Notes under the pieces: generated by a model | Told to the model about the DNA's origin: nothing | What the model saw: only the letters and a program-made list of their open reading frames with translations | Database searches by the model: none | Assembly (NCBI GenBank): GCA_021821195.1 | Contig: JAKACT010000002.1 | Span: 620,001-684,000, forward strand | DNA: 64,000 nt | Source: Pseudomonadota bacterium | GTDB lineage: Bacteria; Pseudomonadota; Gammaproteobacteria; Xanthomonadales; Xanthomonadaceae | Direction of reading: 5' to 3' | Program-made: the position numbers and the translations under genes | In this document: positions 39,917-47,923 of the stretch, one piece after another | Layout: each line of letters starts with the position of its first letter | Position numbering within the stretch: the first letter of the stretch is position 1

Positions 39917-41929
39917 TTGACCTGGATGCTCGACCAGTCCGATACCCCTGTGGGGGGCCATGATCCGAGGGATCTTGCTGCTCGACTGAGCGCGGGCGTG
40001 GATCGGAGCCGGGCCCTGAAGCGCTTGGGCGCCGTCGGAGTGTCAGAGCTTTGGCAGGCAGCCCTCTATCTTCCGACCCGTTTTCTCGATGCACGTCAGC
40101 CCATAGAACGGTTTTTCGGACTGGGTCCTTCCACGGGCGATGTCGTCTGTGTCGGCCGTTACGCGGGCGACTTCCGTACCCGGTGGACCCCCCGCCGCGG
40201 CCGCGCGACGGCGCCGCAGGCCCAGGGCTCACTGGTCGATGGCGTCGGGATGAAAGTGCGCTTCTCCGTGTTCGGCGACGCGCGGAGCCTGCAAAAGGCG
40301 CTGGAAGAGGCAGGCGTCGAGCCGGTGGCCTTCGCAGGCACGCTCACCGCCGTGGGCGACCTTCTTTTTTTGAACAATCCGGTCTTGCTGGACGCTAGCG
40401 CACTCGGCCACGTGCTTCCCGTATACCCAGGCAAGACGCGCGTGCTGTCGGTCGCCATGGCCCGAAAGCTGGTGACTGCGCTGCTCCCTGACGCGATTCC
40501 TGCCGCGGCGGCACATCTGCGGGCGTCCGTGAGCGGTGTCATTGACCCCTTAGACCTCCGGCGCCTCCTCCGTCGCCCGCGCGGAACCTTGGAAGACCTG
40601 TTGTGGGAAGCGCACCTGCCGGCGGCGCCCGAGATCGGGGAGGCGGCGCAGCAGAGCCTGGAAAGGCTCTCGGCGATCCTCACGATCGGCGAGCTGCGTG
40701 AGCTCCAGGGTGAACACCCACCCGCTCGCCAAGCGTTTGATATCGGGGGATGGCAGGATCTGTTGGGCCGGGTGCCGTTCCGACTCACCGACGAGCAACG
40801 CGCAGCCGCAGCCCAGCTCGTGGACCGTTTCCGAGGGCCGACGACGTCGGCGACCTTGATCAATGCCGACGTCGGCATGGGCAAGTCGATCGTGTACCAG
40901 CTGGCGTCCGCGGCTGCAGTACGCGCGGGCGCCCGGGCCGCTGTGATGCTTCCCAACGAGCGTCTAGCGTCGCAAGCGCATCAAGAGATCGTGCGCCTGT
41001 TTCCGGAGCTCGGTGCCGTATTAGTGACAGGCAAGAGCAGGAAAAACGCCAAGTCGAGCAACTGGCTTGTAGGAACGACGGCCATGTTGTTCCGGGACGT
41101 GGGGCCACTGGACATCTGCGTCGTCGACGAACAGCACCGGTTCTCCGTGGACCAGCGCAGGGCACTCGCGGCAAACGGCACGCACGTGGTCGAGATCAGC
41201 GCGACTCCGATCCCGCGAACACAAGCGCTCTTGCTATACGGAAAGCTGGATGTCATTCGGCTGACGCATCGTCACAGTCCACAAGACATCCACACGCGCG
41301 TGGTCGAGCGCGGCGGTACTGACCAGATGATCGACGAGATTCGGAGCGTCATCGCTCGCGGATCCCGGGTGCTGATCGTATGTCCGCGTCGCGAGGAGAG
41401 CGAGGAGGATGACGGCGAGGCGCTTCCGTCGGTCGCGCGTGTCGCTGGAAAATGGGAGCGTCTCTTTCCCGGGATCGTCCGGTCGCTGCACGGCGAATCC
41501 GAGCCGGAGACGGTGCAGGTCGCCTTCGACGATATCGCGAGCGGTGCGGCTCAGATCCTCGTCGCGACGACAGTGGTCGAGGTCGGGCTGAACATCCCGG
41601 ATCTGCGTGCAGTGATCATCGTGCATGCCGAGCGGTTCGGCATTTCCCAGCTCCATCAGCTGCGAGGGCGCCTGGCCCGTGAAGGCGGGCATGGCGTCTG
41701 CTATCTCTACCTTCCTCGACGCGCGGGCATGGATGCCATGGCCCGACTGAACGCCGTGGCGGCAACGAACGACGGCTTCGAGCTCGCGGAGTTTGATATG
41801 CGTGCTCGGGGCATCGGGGATGTCTCGCAGGCAGGCCAAAGGCAGCACGGGGGCACCGGGAGCATTTTGTTGACCCGGCCGGTCCCGATGGACGTCTTCG
41901 TCGAGGTACTCGCCGAGGTCAGCCGTTGA
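39917..41929 (+). CDS. Divergent full-length RecG-like helicase on the island
   Basis: This 670-residue superfamily 2 helicase resembles RecG along its length. The N-terminus has LKRLGAVGVSELWQAALYLP (like RecG LxxLWLHLP), then an OB/wedge-like region and VLPVYPGKTRVLSVAMARKL. Helicase motifs are intact: Walker A ADVGMGKS (317-324), DEQHRF (404-409), SATPIPRT (428-435), VEVGLNIPD (554-562), QLHQLRGR (578-585), and a late RARGIGD like the RecG TRG region. The start is probably TTG, placed 9 bases after AAGGA; ATG at 39926 is the alternative. It follows tnpC by 13 bases and overlaps the next integrase. It may help transposition or replace the broken host RecG. Confidence 0.85.
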   Translation: MTWMLDQSDTPVGGHDPRDLAARLSAGVDRSRALKRLGAVGVSELWQAALYLPTRFLDARQPIERFFGLGPSTGDVVCVGRYAGDFRTRWTPRRGRATAPQAQGSLVDGVGMKVRFSVFGDARSLQKALEEAGVEPVAFAGTLTAVGDLLFLNNPVLLDASALGHVLPVYPGKTRVLSVAMARKLVTALLPDAIPAAAAHLRASVSGVIDPLDLRRLLRRPRGTLEDLLWEAHLPAAPEIGEAAQQSLERLSAILTIGELRELQGEHPPARQAFDIGGWQDLLGRVPFRLTDEQRAAAAQLVDRFRGPTTSATLINADVGMGKSIVYQLASAAAVRAGARAAVMLPNERLASQAHQEIVRLFPELGAVLVTGKSRKNAKSSNWLVGTTAMLFRDVGPLDICVVDEQHRFSVDQRRALAANGTHVVEISATPIPRTQALLLYGKLDVIRLTHRHSPQDIHTRVVERGGTDQMIDEIRSVIARGSRVLIVCPRREESEEDDGEALPSVARVAGKWERLFPGIVRSLHGESEPETVQVAFDDIASGAAQILVATTVVEVGLNIPDLRAVIIVHAERFGISQLHQLRGRLAREGGHGVCYLYLPRRAGMDAMARLNAVAATNDGFELAEFDMRARGIGDVSQAGQRQHGGTGSILLTRPVPMDVFVEVLAEVSR

Positions 41930-43230
41930 GCACGGCCCTCGCGCTCGTTGAGTGGACCGATGACGGGCGCGGTGGGGTGCCCGTGTTCTACGACCGCCGC
42001 CGGCGGCTGGTGGATGCGCTCCACGACTTCGTCGAGTCCATCGCGGCAGCCAAGCGTGACGTCGCCTCTCCGACCGGGTATCGCTCGGCTGTCGATCCGG
42101 TCACATACGCGCTTCTGGGCTGGCTTCGCTTCCTGGACGCCAAAGGGCTCGACCTGTGGGCGGCCACCGACGCTCTTCTGGTCGAGCACCGGGACAACGA
42201 AGTAAAGGCCGTCATGCAGTCTCCGCGCGCGAAGCAGGAGAAGCGCCTGGCCATGCGGACCGTCAATGATCGTTTGCGCTGGATCTATCGCTTCTATGCA
42301 TGGTGTCGACGGGATGCGCTGCTGGGCGTGGCCGTTTTGGGCCTGAAGGGGCCGGTCACCTCGACCCTCTGCGAGCCCGCGGCGCGCACGAGTCAAGGAA
42401 AGCCCAAGCGCGATCCCGCAACCGACTATCCGAAGTGTTTCAAGCGAGTATCAGGCCGGGGAAGTGGTAAGCAACATTTTGCTACCAGCGAGGAGAAGCG
42501 AAGGCTCATCGAGGCGCTGACGACCAGTGACGACGCATTCGTGCGCGAGAGGAACCGACTGTGGATCGAGCTGACTGACCGCGTCGGTTGGCGCGCTGTA
42601 ACGCTCACAGGCTTGGAGGTAGACGACTTTTCGCCGGATCGATCGACCGAGCTGGACGATGGCAGTCGCCTGGTATCGCCCAAAGTACAAAAGTTCGGCT
42701 ACGGCGACAGCTTCGAGGTTCCCGCGACGCTTTTCGCACGCGTGACGCGGTTTATTGCCGCGCGCGAGGCTCGTATGAAGCAGAACGGGTGGTCGGAAGC
42801 GGTATCGCAGCGAAGGCTCTTCACCAGTGCCACATCAGGGCGGCCGTTGGGCGACCAGACCATCGTGCAGGCGTTCGGCAAGGCGTATCGCGCGATTGGT
42901 GTACCTGCGCGTCAGGGGGCCGGCCACCACAGTCTGCGGCGAAAATTCGGCGATGGGGCGGCCGTGCAGGAGCTCCAGTCCCGCAAGGAGCTCGGCCTCT
43001 CGACAGCTGCGGAAGACGTGATGCACGCGACCGCGCGGAAGCTCGGACAGCGCAGCATTGCGTCGCAGACGCCTTACCAGCGCGCCGTTCGGTCAGGCAC
43101 GCGCGAGTCGACGGTTGCGAAGCTCAGCCAGACGGTCGAGGAGCAGAATTCCGTCATTGCCGATCAAGACGAGGAAATTCGCCGCTTGCGGCTTGAGGTG
43201 GAGCGAGCAAAGGCTGGGCTCCAGACTTAG
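41926..43230 (+). CDS. Tyrosine recombinase/integrase (fourth recombination protein)
   Basis: This 434-residue protein has an N-terminal SAM-like DNA-binding region (YALLGWLRFLDAKGLDLW; RLRWIYRFYAWCRRD) and a catalytic domain. Catalytic residues are candidate R223 (GWRAVTLTGL), H335-x-x-R338 (HSLRRKF) and Y384 (SQTPYQ), with a C-terminal coiled coil (EEQNSVIADQDEEIRRLRLEVERAK). The start is TTG, sharing bases with the helicase stop. This joins it to the helicase in one transcript. It is smaller than the first two recombinases and may act on a different site or set directionality. Confidence 0.78.
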   Translation: MSTALALVEWTDDGRGGVPVFYDRRRRLVDALHDFVESIAAAKRDVASPTGYRSAVDPVTYALLGWLRFLDAKGLDLWAATDALLVEHRDNEVKAVMQSPRAKQEKRLAMRTVNDRLRWIYRFYAWCRRDALLGVAVLGLKGPVTSTLCEPAARTSQGKPKRDPATDYPKCFKRVSGRGSGKQHFATSEEKRRLIEALTTSDDAFVRERNRLWIELTDRVGWRAVTLTGLEVDDFSPDRSTELDDGSRLVSPKVQKFGYGDSFEVPATLFARVTRFIAAREARMKQNGWSEAVSQRRLFTSATSGRPLGDQTIVQAFGKAYRAIGVPARQGAGHHSLRRKFGDGAAVQELQSRKELGLSTAAEDVMHATARKLGQRSIASQTPYQRAVRSGTRESTVAKLSQTVEEQNSVIADQDEEIRRLRLEVERAKAGLQT

Positions 43231-43282
43231 GGGGTCGGCGAGACGCCTCGCGACCGGTCTCGGGGATCAGTCAGCGCCGGCG

Positions 43283-44065
43283 CTACTCAGCAGGCGTCAT
43301 CGGTGTGAACGCGCGAGCGATCAGAAGACTTTCGGGCTCGTACGGAAGCGTCCAGAAGGCTGCTCCCAGCCGTGTCAGCTTGGACGCGAACAAACGGCTG
43401 GCAGCACTTTCAGGGGTCGGCTGAAACGGTACGAAGGCGCAGTTCGACCAGTCGCCGTTGGCGAGGCGCTGGGCGCGCTTGCGCAACTCCGTGTAGATCC
43501 CTTCGCGAATCACGCCCGTCTCCGTGCTGCGAAGTTGCTGCGCCAAGGACGCGCCGTAGCGGGTGGCGGCCCAGCAGCAGTAGCGCCACTGTGCGATGGG
43601 AAGAACCTGCCGGCTATCCCGGACGACAAATGCCAGGTCGGATGCCCACGAGGTCTCGAAATGATGGCGGGCCAGTTGGGATTCGAAGAACCGCTCGGCT
43701 TCGGAGGCAGCGAGTTCGTGCCATAGGCGGATGCGCGACGCGAGTCCGTAATTGTCGTGGGGGACCTCTTCGAGAAAGTCCTCAAGCGCTTGCAAAAGGC
43801 CAGGCCGCAGGTAGTCCTTCCAGGCATACCGCCACTGGATCTGCTCGATCGGCGTCTCTTCCGCGGTCGGGTCCAGCTCCCATCGGGCGTCTGGCCACGG
43901 CGCTTCGATGATCCCCTGCTCGCGTAGGGCATGGAGCATTGCAAGGGAGTGGCGACGGGTGGGCGCTACCGGGATGCGCTTGTGCTGGGCCATCAGCAGC
44001 GCAGCAAGCGCCAGGCAACCTTGGATCCCCAAGTCGTCCAGGGTAGGCGCTGGTACGGGGGCCAT
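43283..44065 (-). CDS. Unknown protein divergent from an XRE regulator
   Basis: I do not recognise this 260-residue protein. It is soluble, rich in Trp, Arg and Ala, with a first region suggesting a winged helix-like unit (SLAMLHALREQGIIEAPWPD) and a helical body (ALEDFLEEVPHDNYGLASRIRLWHELAASEAERFFESQL, split by turns). No catalytic motif is evident. The start at 44065 is chosen for the GGAGG ribosome site at 44072-44076; longer starts lack one. It converges on the recombinase operon and is divergent from a small XRE gene with a dyad between, a layout common to regulated accessory or defence genes. Confidence 0.7.
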   Translation of the reverse strand: MAPVPAPTLDDLGIQGCLALAALLMAQHKRIPVAPTRRHSLAMLHALREQGIIEAPWPDARWELDPTAEETPIEQIQWRYAWKDYLRPGLLQALEDFLEEVPHDNYGLASRIRLWHELAASEAERFFESQLARHHFETSWASDLAFVVRDSRQVLPIAQWRYCCWAATRYGASLAQQLRSTETGVIREGIYTELRKRAQRLANGDWSNCAFVPFQPTPESAASRLFASKLTRLGAAFWTLPYEPESLLIARAFTPMTPAE

Positions 44066-44086
44066 GAACGGGCCTCCGCCCTCGCT

Positions 44087-44107
44087 GGTAAGCATCCTAA
44101 GTTTACC
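44087..44107. promoter_or_regulatory. Dyad between the unknown gene and the XRE gene
   Basis: GGTAA at 44087-44091 and TTACC at 44103-44107 form an inverted repeat with an 11-base centre in the 81-base divergent gap. The AT-rich centre contrasts with the surroundings. It is a plausible operator for the adjacent XRE protein. Confidence 0.4.
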
Positions 44108-44146
44108 ATAGTATCGCTGGCGGCCGGTCTTTCTCACCCTATTGGC

Positions 44147-44497
44147 ATGGCCAAGTTGAGCAAGACTGTCAAAAGGGTGCAGCCATCGACCACGTTCTCG
44201 AAACGCCTCAGGCAGGCACGGGAGCGCGCGGGGCTGACACAAACCGAGCTCGGCCTTCGGGTCGGGATGGACCCGTCAGCCGCCAGTCCGCGAATGAACC
44301 AGTACGAGAAGGGCATCCACGAGCCCCCGCACGCGATGGTCAAGCGTCTCGCGGAGGAGCTTGGCGTGCCGGCAGCCTTCTTGTTCGTAGACGACGATCG
44401 GCTCGCGGATCTGCTGCTCTTATGGACCGAGCTCGGGGACGAGGGTCACGAGAAGCTTCTGCGGTACGCCAAGCGGCAGGTAAAGGCGCAGGAGTAG
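44147..44497 (+). CDS. XRE-family helix-turn-helix regulator
   Basis: This 116-residue protein has a Cro/cI helix-turn-helix at residues about 18-72 (FSKRLRQARERAGLTQTELG, then NQYEKGIHEP) and a short C-terminal helix region. The start is the ATG giving MAKLSKTVKR; the frame remains open upstream but without support. It is divergent from the unknown 260-residue gene and probably controls that gene and itself. Confidence 0.82.
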   Translation: MAKLSKTVKRVQPSTTFSKRLRQARERAGLTQTELGLRVGMDPSAASPRMNQYEKGIHEPPHAMVKRLAEELGVPAAFLFVDDDRLADLLLLWTELGDEGHEKLLRYAKRQVKAQE

Positions 44498-44570
44498 GCG
44501 TGTGCCACTGCATGAGGTGAGTCGACCGGGCGCTGGCAGGACGACGTCAATGCTGGGTCACGATCCGGGC

Positions 44571-44601
44571 TTGACCCTGTAGTAGCTCCAGACTCTAGTA
44601 T
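44571..44601 (+). promoter_or_regulatory. MerR-type promoter/operator upstream of lpdA
   Basis: TTGACC (44571-44576), a 19-base spacer and TAGTAT (44596-44601). The over-long spacer is the hallmark of promoters activated by MerR-family proteins. The spacer carries an imperfect dyad CTGTAGTAGCTCCAG. It differs at only a few positions from the site at 49961 beside the island merR gene, so the same regulator very likely acts here, about 5 kb away. Confidence 0.72.
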
Positions 44602-44628
44602 CGGTCGCCTGTCCCCGGGAGCTTCAGC

Positions 44629-46035
44629 ATGGCCGAGACATACGACGTCATCATCATTGGCGGTGGACCAGGCGGCTATCCGGCCGCGATTCGTGGCGCG
44701 CAGCTGGGTCTCAAAGTCGCTTGCATCGAACGTCGCCGGCGCCTGGGTGGGACATGCCTCAACATTGGCTGCATTCCGTCCAAGGCCCTGCTCGAGTCAT
44801 CCGAGCGCTTCCACGCGGCCTCGAGCGAATTCGCGGTGCACGGGGTCGAGTTCGATGGGTTGCGGGTCAACCTGCCCCGGTTGCTGGCTCACAAGGATGA
44901 TGTCGTCGCCGGCCTGGGCAACGGCATCGACTTCCTCTTCAAGAAGCACGGCGTAACGCGCCTGCAGGGTAGCGGCCGGATCGCAGCGCCAGGGCGCGTC
45001 GAAGTCACGGACGATGCCGGGCACACTCAAGAGTTTTCAGGCCGCTGGATCATCATCGCGACCGGATCGGACAGCACGCCGCTGCGCGGCGTCGAGGTCG
45101 ATGAGGATCGGATCGTATCGTCGACAGGCGCGCTTTCGTTCCCGGAGGTGCCCGCGCACATCGTGGTCATCGGTGCGGGCTACGTCGGCCTCGAACTCGG
45201 CTCGGTGTGGCGTCGACTGGGTGCCCGAGTCACCGTGGTCGAATACCTTGACCGCATCACACCAGGAATGGACGTCGAAGCAGCGACGGTGCTGCACAAG
45301 GCGCTGAAGTCGCAGGGCTTCGAGTTCCGCCTCTCCCAGAAAGTCGTCGGCGCGGCAGTGAACGGTGACGGTGTTGAGCTCTTGATCGAACCGGCCAACG
45401 GCGGTGCTCAGGATCGGATCCACGCTGATCGGGTGCTGGTCTCCATCGGGCGTCGGCCCTTCACCGAGGGACTAAACCTGGAACAGCTCGGCGTGGAGCG
45501 CGACGCGAAGGGCTTCATCAAGGTCGACGACCACTGGCGCACGAATGTCGAAGGGATCTACGCGATCGGCGATGTCATCGGTGGCGCGATGCTCGCGCAC
45601 AAGGCGAGCGAAGAGGGTGTTGCGTTGATCGAGCAGCTGGCGGGACTGCCGGGGCATGTGAACTACGGGACGATCCCGGCCGTGATCTACACGGCACCCG
45701 AGGTGGGCTCGGTCGGTCAGACGGAGGAGCAGCTCAAGGCTGCAGGCATCCCATACAAGGTGGGGCGATTCCCCTTCAGCGCCAGCGCGCGTGCACGTGC
45801 CAAGGCGCAGACCGATGGGCTCGCCAAGGTGCTGGCGCACGCGGAGACGGACCGCATTCTTGGCGTACACATCGTGGGCCCGGAGGCGGGCTCGCTCATC
45901 CATGAGGCCGTCGTCGCGATGGAGTTCAGCGGATCGGCGGACGACGTGGCGCGCAGCTGCCACGCCCATCCCACGCTCCCGGAGGCCCTGAAGGAAGCTG
46001 CGATGGCGGTGAACGGCTGGGCCCTGCACATCTAA
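44629..46035 (+). CDS. lpdA: Dihydrolipoamide dehydrogenase family flavoprotein
   Basis: This 468-residue FAD disulphide oxidoreductase has the FAD motif IIIGGGPGGYPAA, redox cysteines C43 and C48 (GGTCLNIGCIPSKA), the NAD motif VIGAGYVGLELGSVW and the active-site pair H447-E452 (HAHPTLPE). It fits E3 of 2-oxo acid dehydrogenases. It lacks the N-terminal metal-binding and C-terminal vicinal cysteines of mercuric reductase. It stands alone on the island without E1/E2 genes, behind a MerR-type promoter, so it is probably metal-induced and may regenerate thiols. Confidence 0.9.
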   Translation: MAETYDVIIIGGGPGGYPAAIRGAQLGLKVACIERRRRLGGTCLNIGCIPSKALLESSERFHAASSEFAVHGVEFDGLRVNLPRLLAHKDDVVAGLGNGIDFLFKKHGVTRLQGSGRIAAPGRVEVTDDAGHTQEFSGRWIIIATGSDSTPLRGVEVDEDRIVSSTGALSFPEVPAHIVVIGAGYVGLELGSVWRRLGARVTVVEYLDRITPGMDVEAATVLHKALKSQGFEFRLSQKVVGAAVNGDGVELLIEPANGGAQDRIHADRVLVSIGRRPFTEGLNLEQLGVERDAKGFIKVDDHWRTNVEGIYAIGDVIGGAMLAHKASEEGVALIEQLAGLPGHVNYGTIPAVIYTAPEVGSVGQTEEQLKAAGIPYKVGRFPFSASARARAKAQTDGLAKVLAHAETDRILGVHIVGPEAGSLIHEAVVAMEFSGSADDVARSCHAHPTLPEALKEAAMAVNGWALHI

Positions 46036-46099
46036 CGCGAGGGTTCGCTCCTTCCTTGCCGCGTGTCTGATCGCCGCAGAAGGTCCGCGGCAGGATGGT

Positions 46100-47362
46100 C
46101 TACGCCCCAGTTACGGGCGCAGGGGCGCCAGTACCGCGCGGAGCCGGCGCGGGAATATCGAAGACGAGCACGGTCATGATCAGTTCGCGATTGCTATCGG
46201 CCGGGTGGTGCATCACGAACCGGTACCCGGACTCGTGGGTCCAGGCAGGCGTCCGCTTGTAGTTCGCGTGGGCCTCGGTGGTCTTCTTGACCTCCTCCAG
46301 CACTTTCGTCGTATCCCTGTTTCGATTGAAGACGACGATTGCGGCCTTGGTATCACGCCAGGCGGAGTAGCCGAGCAGCTGGTCGATCGTCGCGGCGTAG
46401 CCTTTGGCGCCTTTCCAGAACTTGCACTCGGCAATGAAGATGTTCCTGTCCTGCTCCCGGATCAGGATGTCGGTCTTGCCCTGGTTGTTGAACGTCTCTC
46501 CCGTCGCGGAACCCTGGTAGTGGCCGTTCAGCTGTACGAGGTAGTGGTCGCGAAGGGACTCCTCGTCCATCCGCGCGAAGGTCGCGGGGCTGCGCTCCAT
46601 GACGGTCGTCATGTTCTGGATCACGTCGAGGATGTGGTCGTAATGCTCCATCGCCAGGACAGGCTCCGGCTTGAATGGCGCAGTCGAGGCCGCCGGCAGT
46701 GTAGGCACTGCCTTCCTGCGCACGGCAGGAACGACATAGGTCTCCGGTGCGCCTGCGCGCTCACGCAACGGGATGCCGAGTCCAGCGACCAAGCCCTGCT
46801 GGTGGAGGACTTGCTCGCGTCGTCGCCGGATCGCTTGGTCGGCAATCGCACCCAGAGAGCCGTTATAGGCCTCCAGGTCATTCCTGATCCATGCGAGGTG
46901 TCGCTCCACTTCGTCGATCTCGCGATCGATCAAAGCACGGACCGCCCCGGGCCCTCCCTGCTGGCCAGGCGTAAACGCCAAGGTCAGCGTCTGCGCTCCG
47001 GCGACCCCTCGAGGCGGCGACATCGTGAAGGTGCTCGCCCGCGACATGAAGAGGTCCCGGTCGCCAACGAACGGAATGTGCACGTAAAGCCGCTGGACCG
47101 TTGCAGTGAACCGGTGACCGTAGTCCTCCCTCGTCTCGGTTTCCTCTTTCGACTCGACGCTCCATTGGTCCCGGTAAAGCGCAGGAGGCTCCATGTGGTA
47201 CTTCTCGACGAAGAAGCGGGCAAGGTCGTCAGGTGATGTGTTCAAAAGCCGGTTGGGGTCGAGGGCGCGCACTTCGCTATCGATCGCATGGCGGCGTGCA
47301 TCAAGCGATGCGCGAAGGTCGAGATTGCTGAAAAGCAGATTGCTGCGGTCTGACAGGCCCAT
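46100..47362 (-). CDS. Candidate PD-(D/E)XK nuclease of unknown role
   Basis: This 420-residue protein is not recognised as a whole. Residues 150-190 are helical and charged. The C-terminal part (about 270-400) looks like a restriction-endonuclease fold: D298 in GKTDILI, then E312-x-K314 in FIAECKFW, with spacing typical of PD-(D/E)XK Mrr-like nucleases, and later QLLGYSAWRDTKAAIVVF. No methylase or partner is next to it, so it could be a stand-alone defence or repair nuclease. It is convergent with lpdA. Confidence 0.65.
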   Translation of the reverse strand: MGLSDRSNLLFSNLDLRASLDARRHAIDSEVRALDPNRLLNTSPDDLARFFVEKYHMEPPALYRDQWSVESKEETETREDYGHRFTATVQRLYVHIPFVGDRDLFMSRASTFTMSPPRGVAGAQTLTLAFTPGQQGGPGAVRALIDREIDEVERHLAWIRNDLEAYNGSLGAIADQAIRRRREQVLHQQGLVAGLGIPLRERAGAPETYVVPAVRRKAVPTLPAASTAPFKPEPVLAMEHYDHILDVIQNMTTVMERSPATFARMDEESLRDHYLVQLNGHYQGSATGETFNNQGKTDILIREQDRNIFIAECKFWKGAKGYAATIDQLLGYSAWRDTKAAIVVFNRNRDTTKVLEEVKKTTEAHANYKRTPAWTHESGYRFVMHHPADSNRELIMTVLVFDIPAPAPRGTGAPAPVTGA

Positions 47363-47569
47363 TCATGGCTTCCTTCTCGGTCGACCCCAAGGTCACTCAA
47401 CGTGACGAGCCCATCGGACATCACTTCCGCGGCTGCGTCTCGAGCTGCCTGCATTGTTGCACCGGAGCGAGCCGTGCCCCAGCGACGGGTCTAGGCTGCA
47501 GGCAGGCGTCGCAGATTTTGGGACGGCTGCAAGGAGGATGCGATAAGGAATCAACTCAGGGGTGTAGGT

Positions 47570-47923
47570 ATGGACAGAAGTGCGTGGATGTTGGTGAGAG
47601 CGTGTCTACCCGGTGCAGTGCTGTTTGCCGGAGCGCTCGTGTCGGCCGCACTACTCGCCGGCTTGAATCGAGGGCCATTGGCTGCAGGCTTGTTCGACAT
47701 GCTCCGGTGGGTGCCGATCGCAATGGCCGGAGTGGGCTTTCTGCTCATAGGCGCCGCAAGTTATCGGCTATGGCGCTGGGAGCGCGGGATGGGCCCGTCG
47801 TGCGTAACGTGCGGTGGCCCGTTGGGACACGAGCGCGAGGGGCGCGCCAATCGCGGCGGCGCATTTCGGCGGTGCTATGCCTGCGGCAAAGCCGTGAACC
47901 ACCGGTACTACGCCCATCAGTAG
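47570..47923 (+). CDS. Small membrane protein with C-terminal zinc ribbon
   Basis: This 117-residue protein has two likely membrane helices (about residues 8-32 and 43-66) and a cytoplasmic tail with CVTCGG and CYACGK, a four-cysteine zinc ribbon. Function is unknown. It converges on the NAD synthetase gene, with the last 7 bases overlapping. It lies on a metal-resistance island, which makes a metal-linked role possible. Confidence 0.6.
   Translation: MDRSAWMLVRACLPGAVLFAGALVSAALLAGLNRGPLAAGLFDMLRWVPIAMAGVGFLLIGAASYRLWRWERGMGPSCVTCGGPLGHEREGRANRGGAFRRCYACGKAVNHRYYAHQ

Noticed and set aside
44629-46035. Mercuric reductase
   Set aside because: The flavoprotein lacks the N-terminal GMTCxxC domain and C-terminal paired cysteines, and has the His-Glu pair of dihydrolipoamide dehydrogenase.
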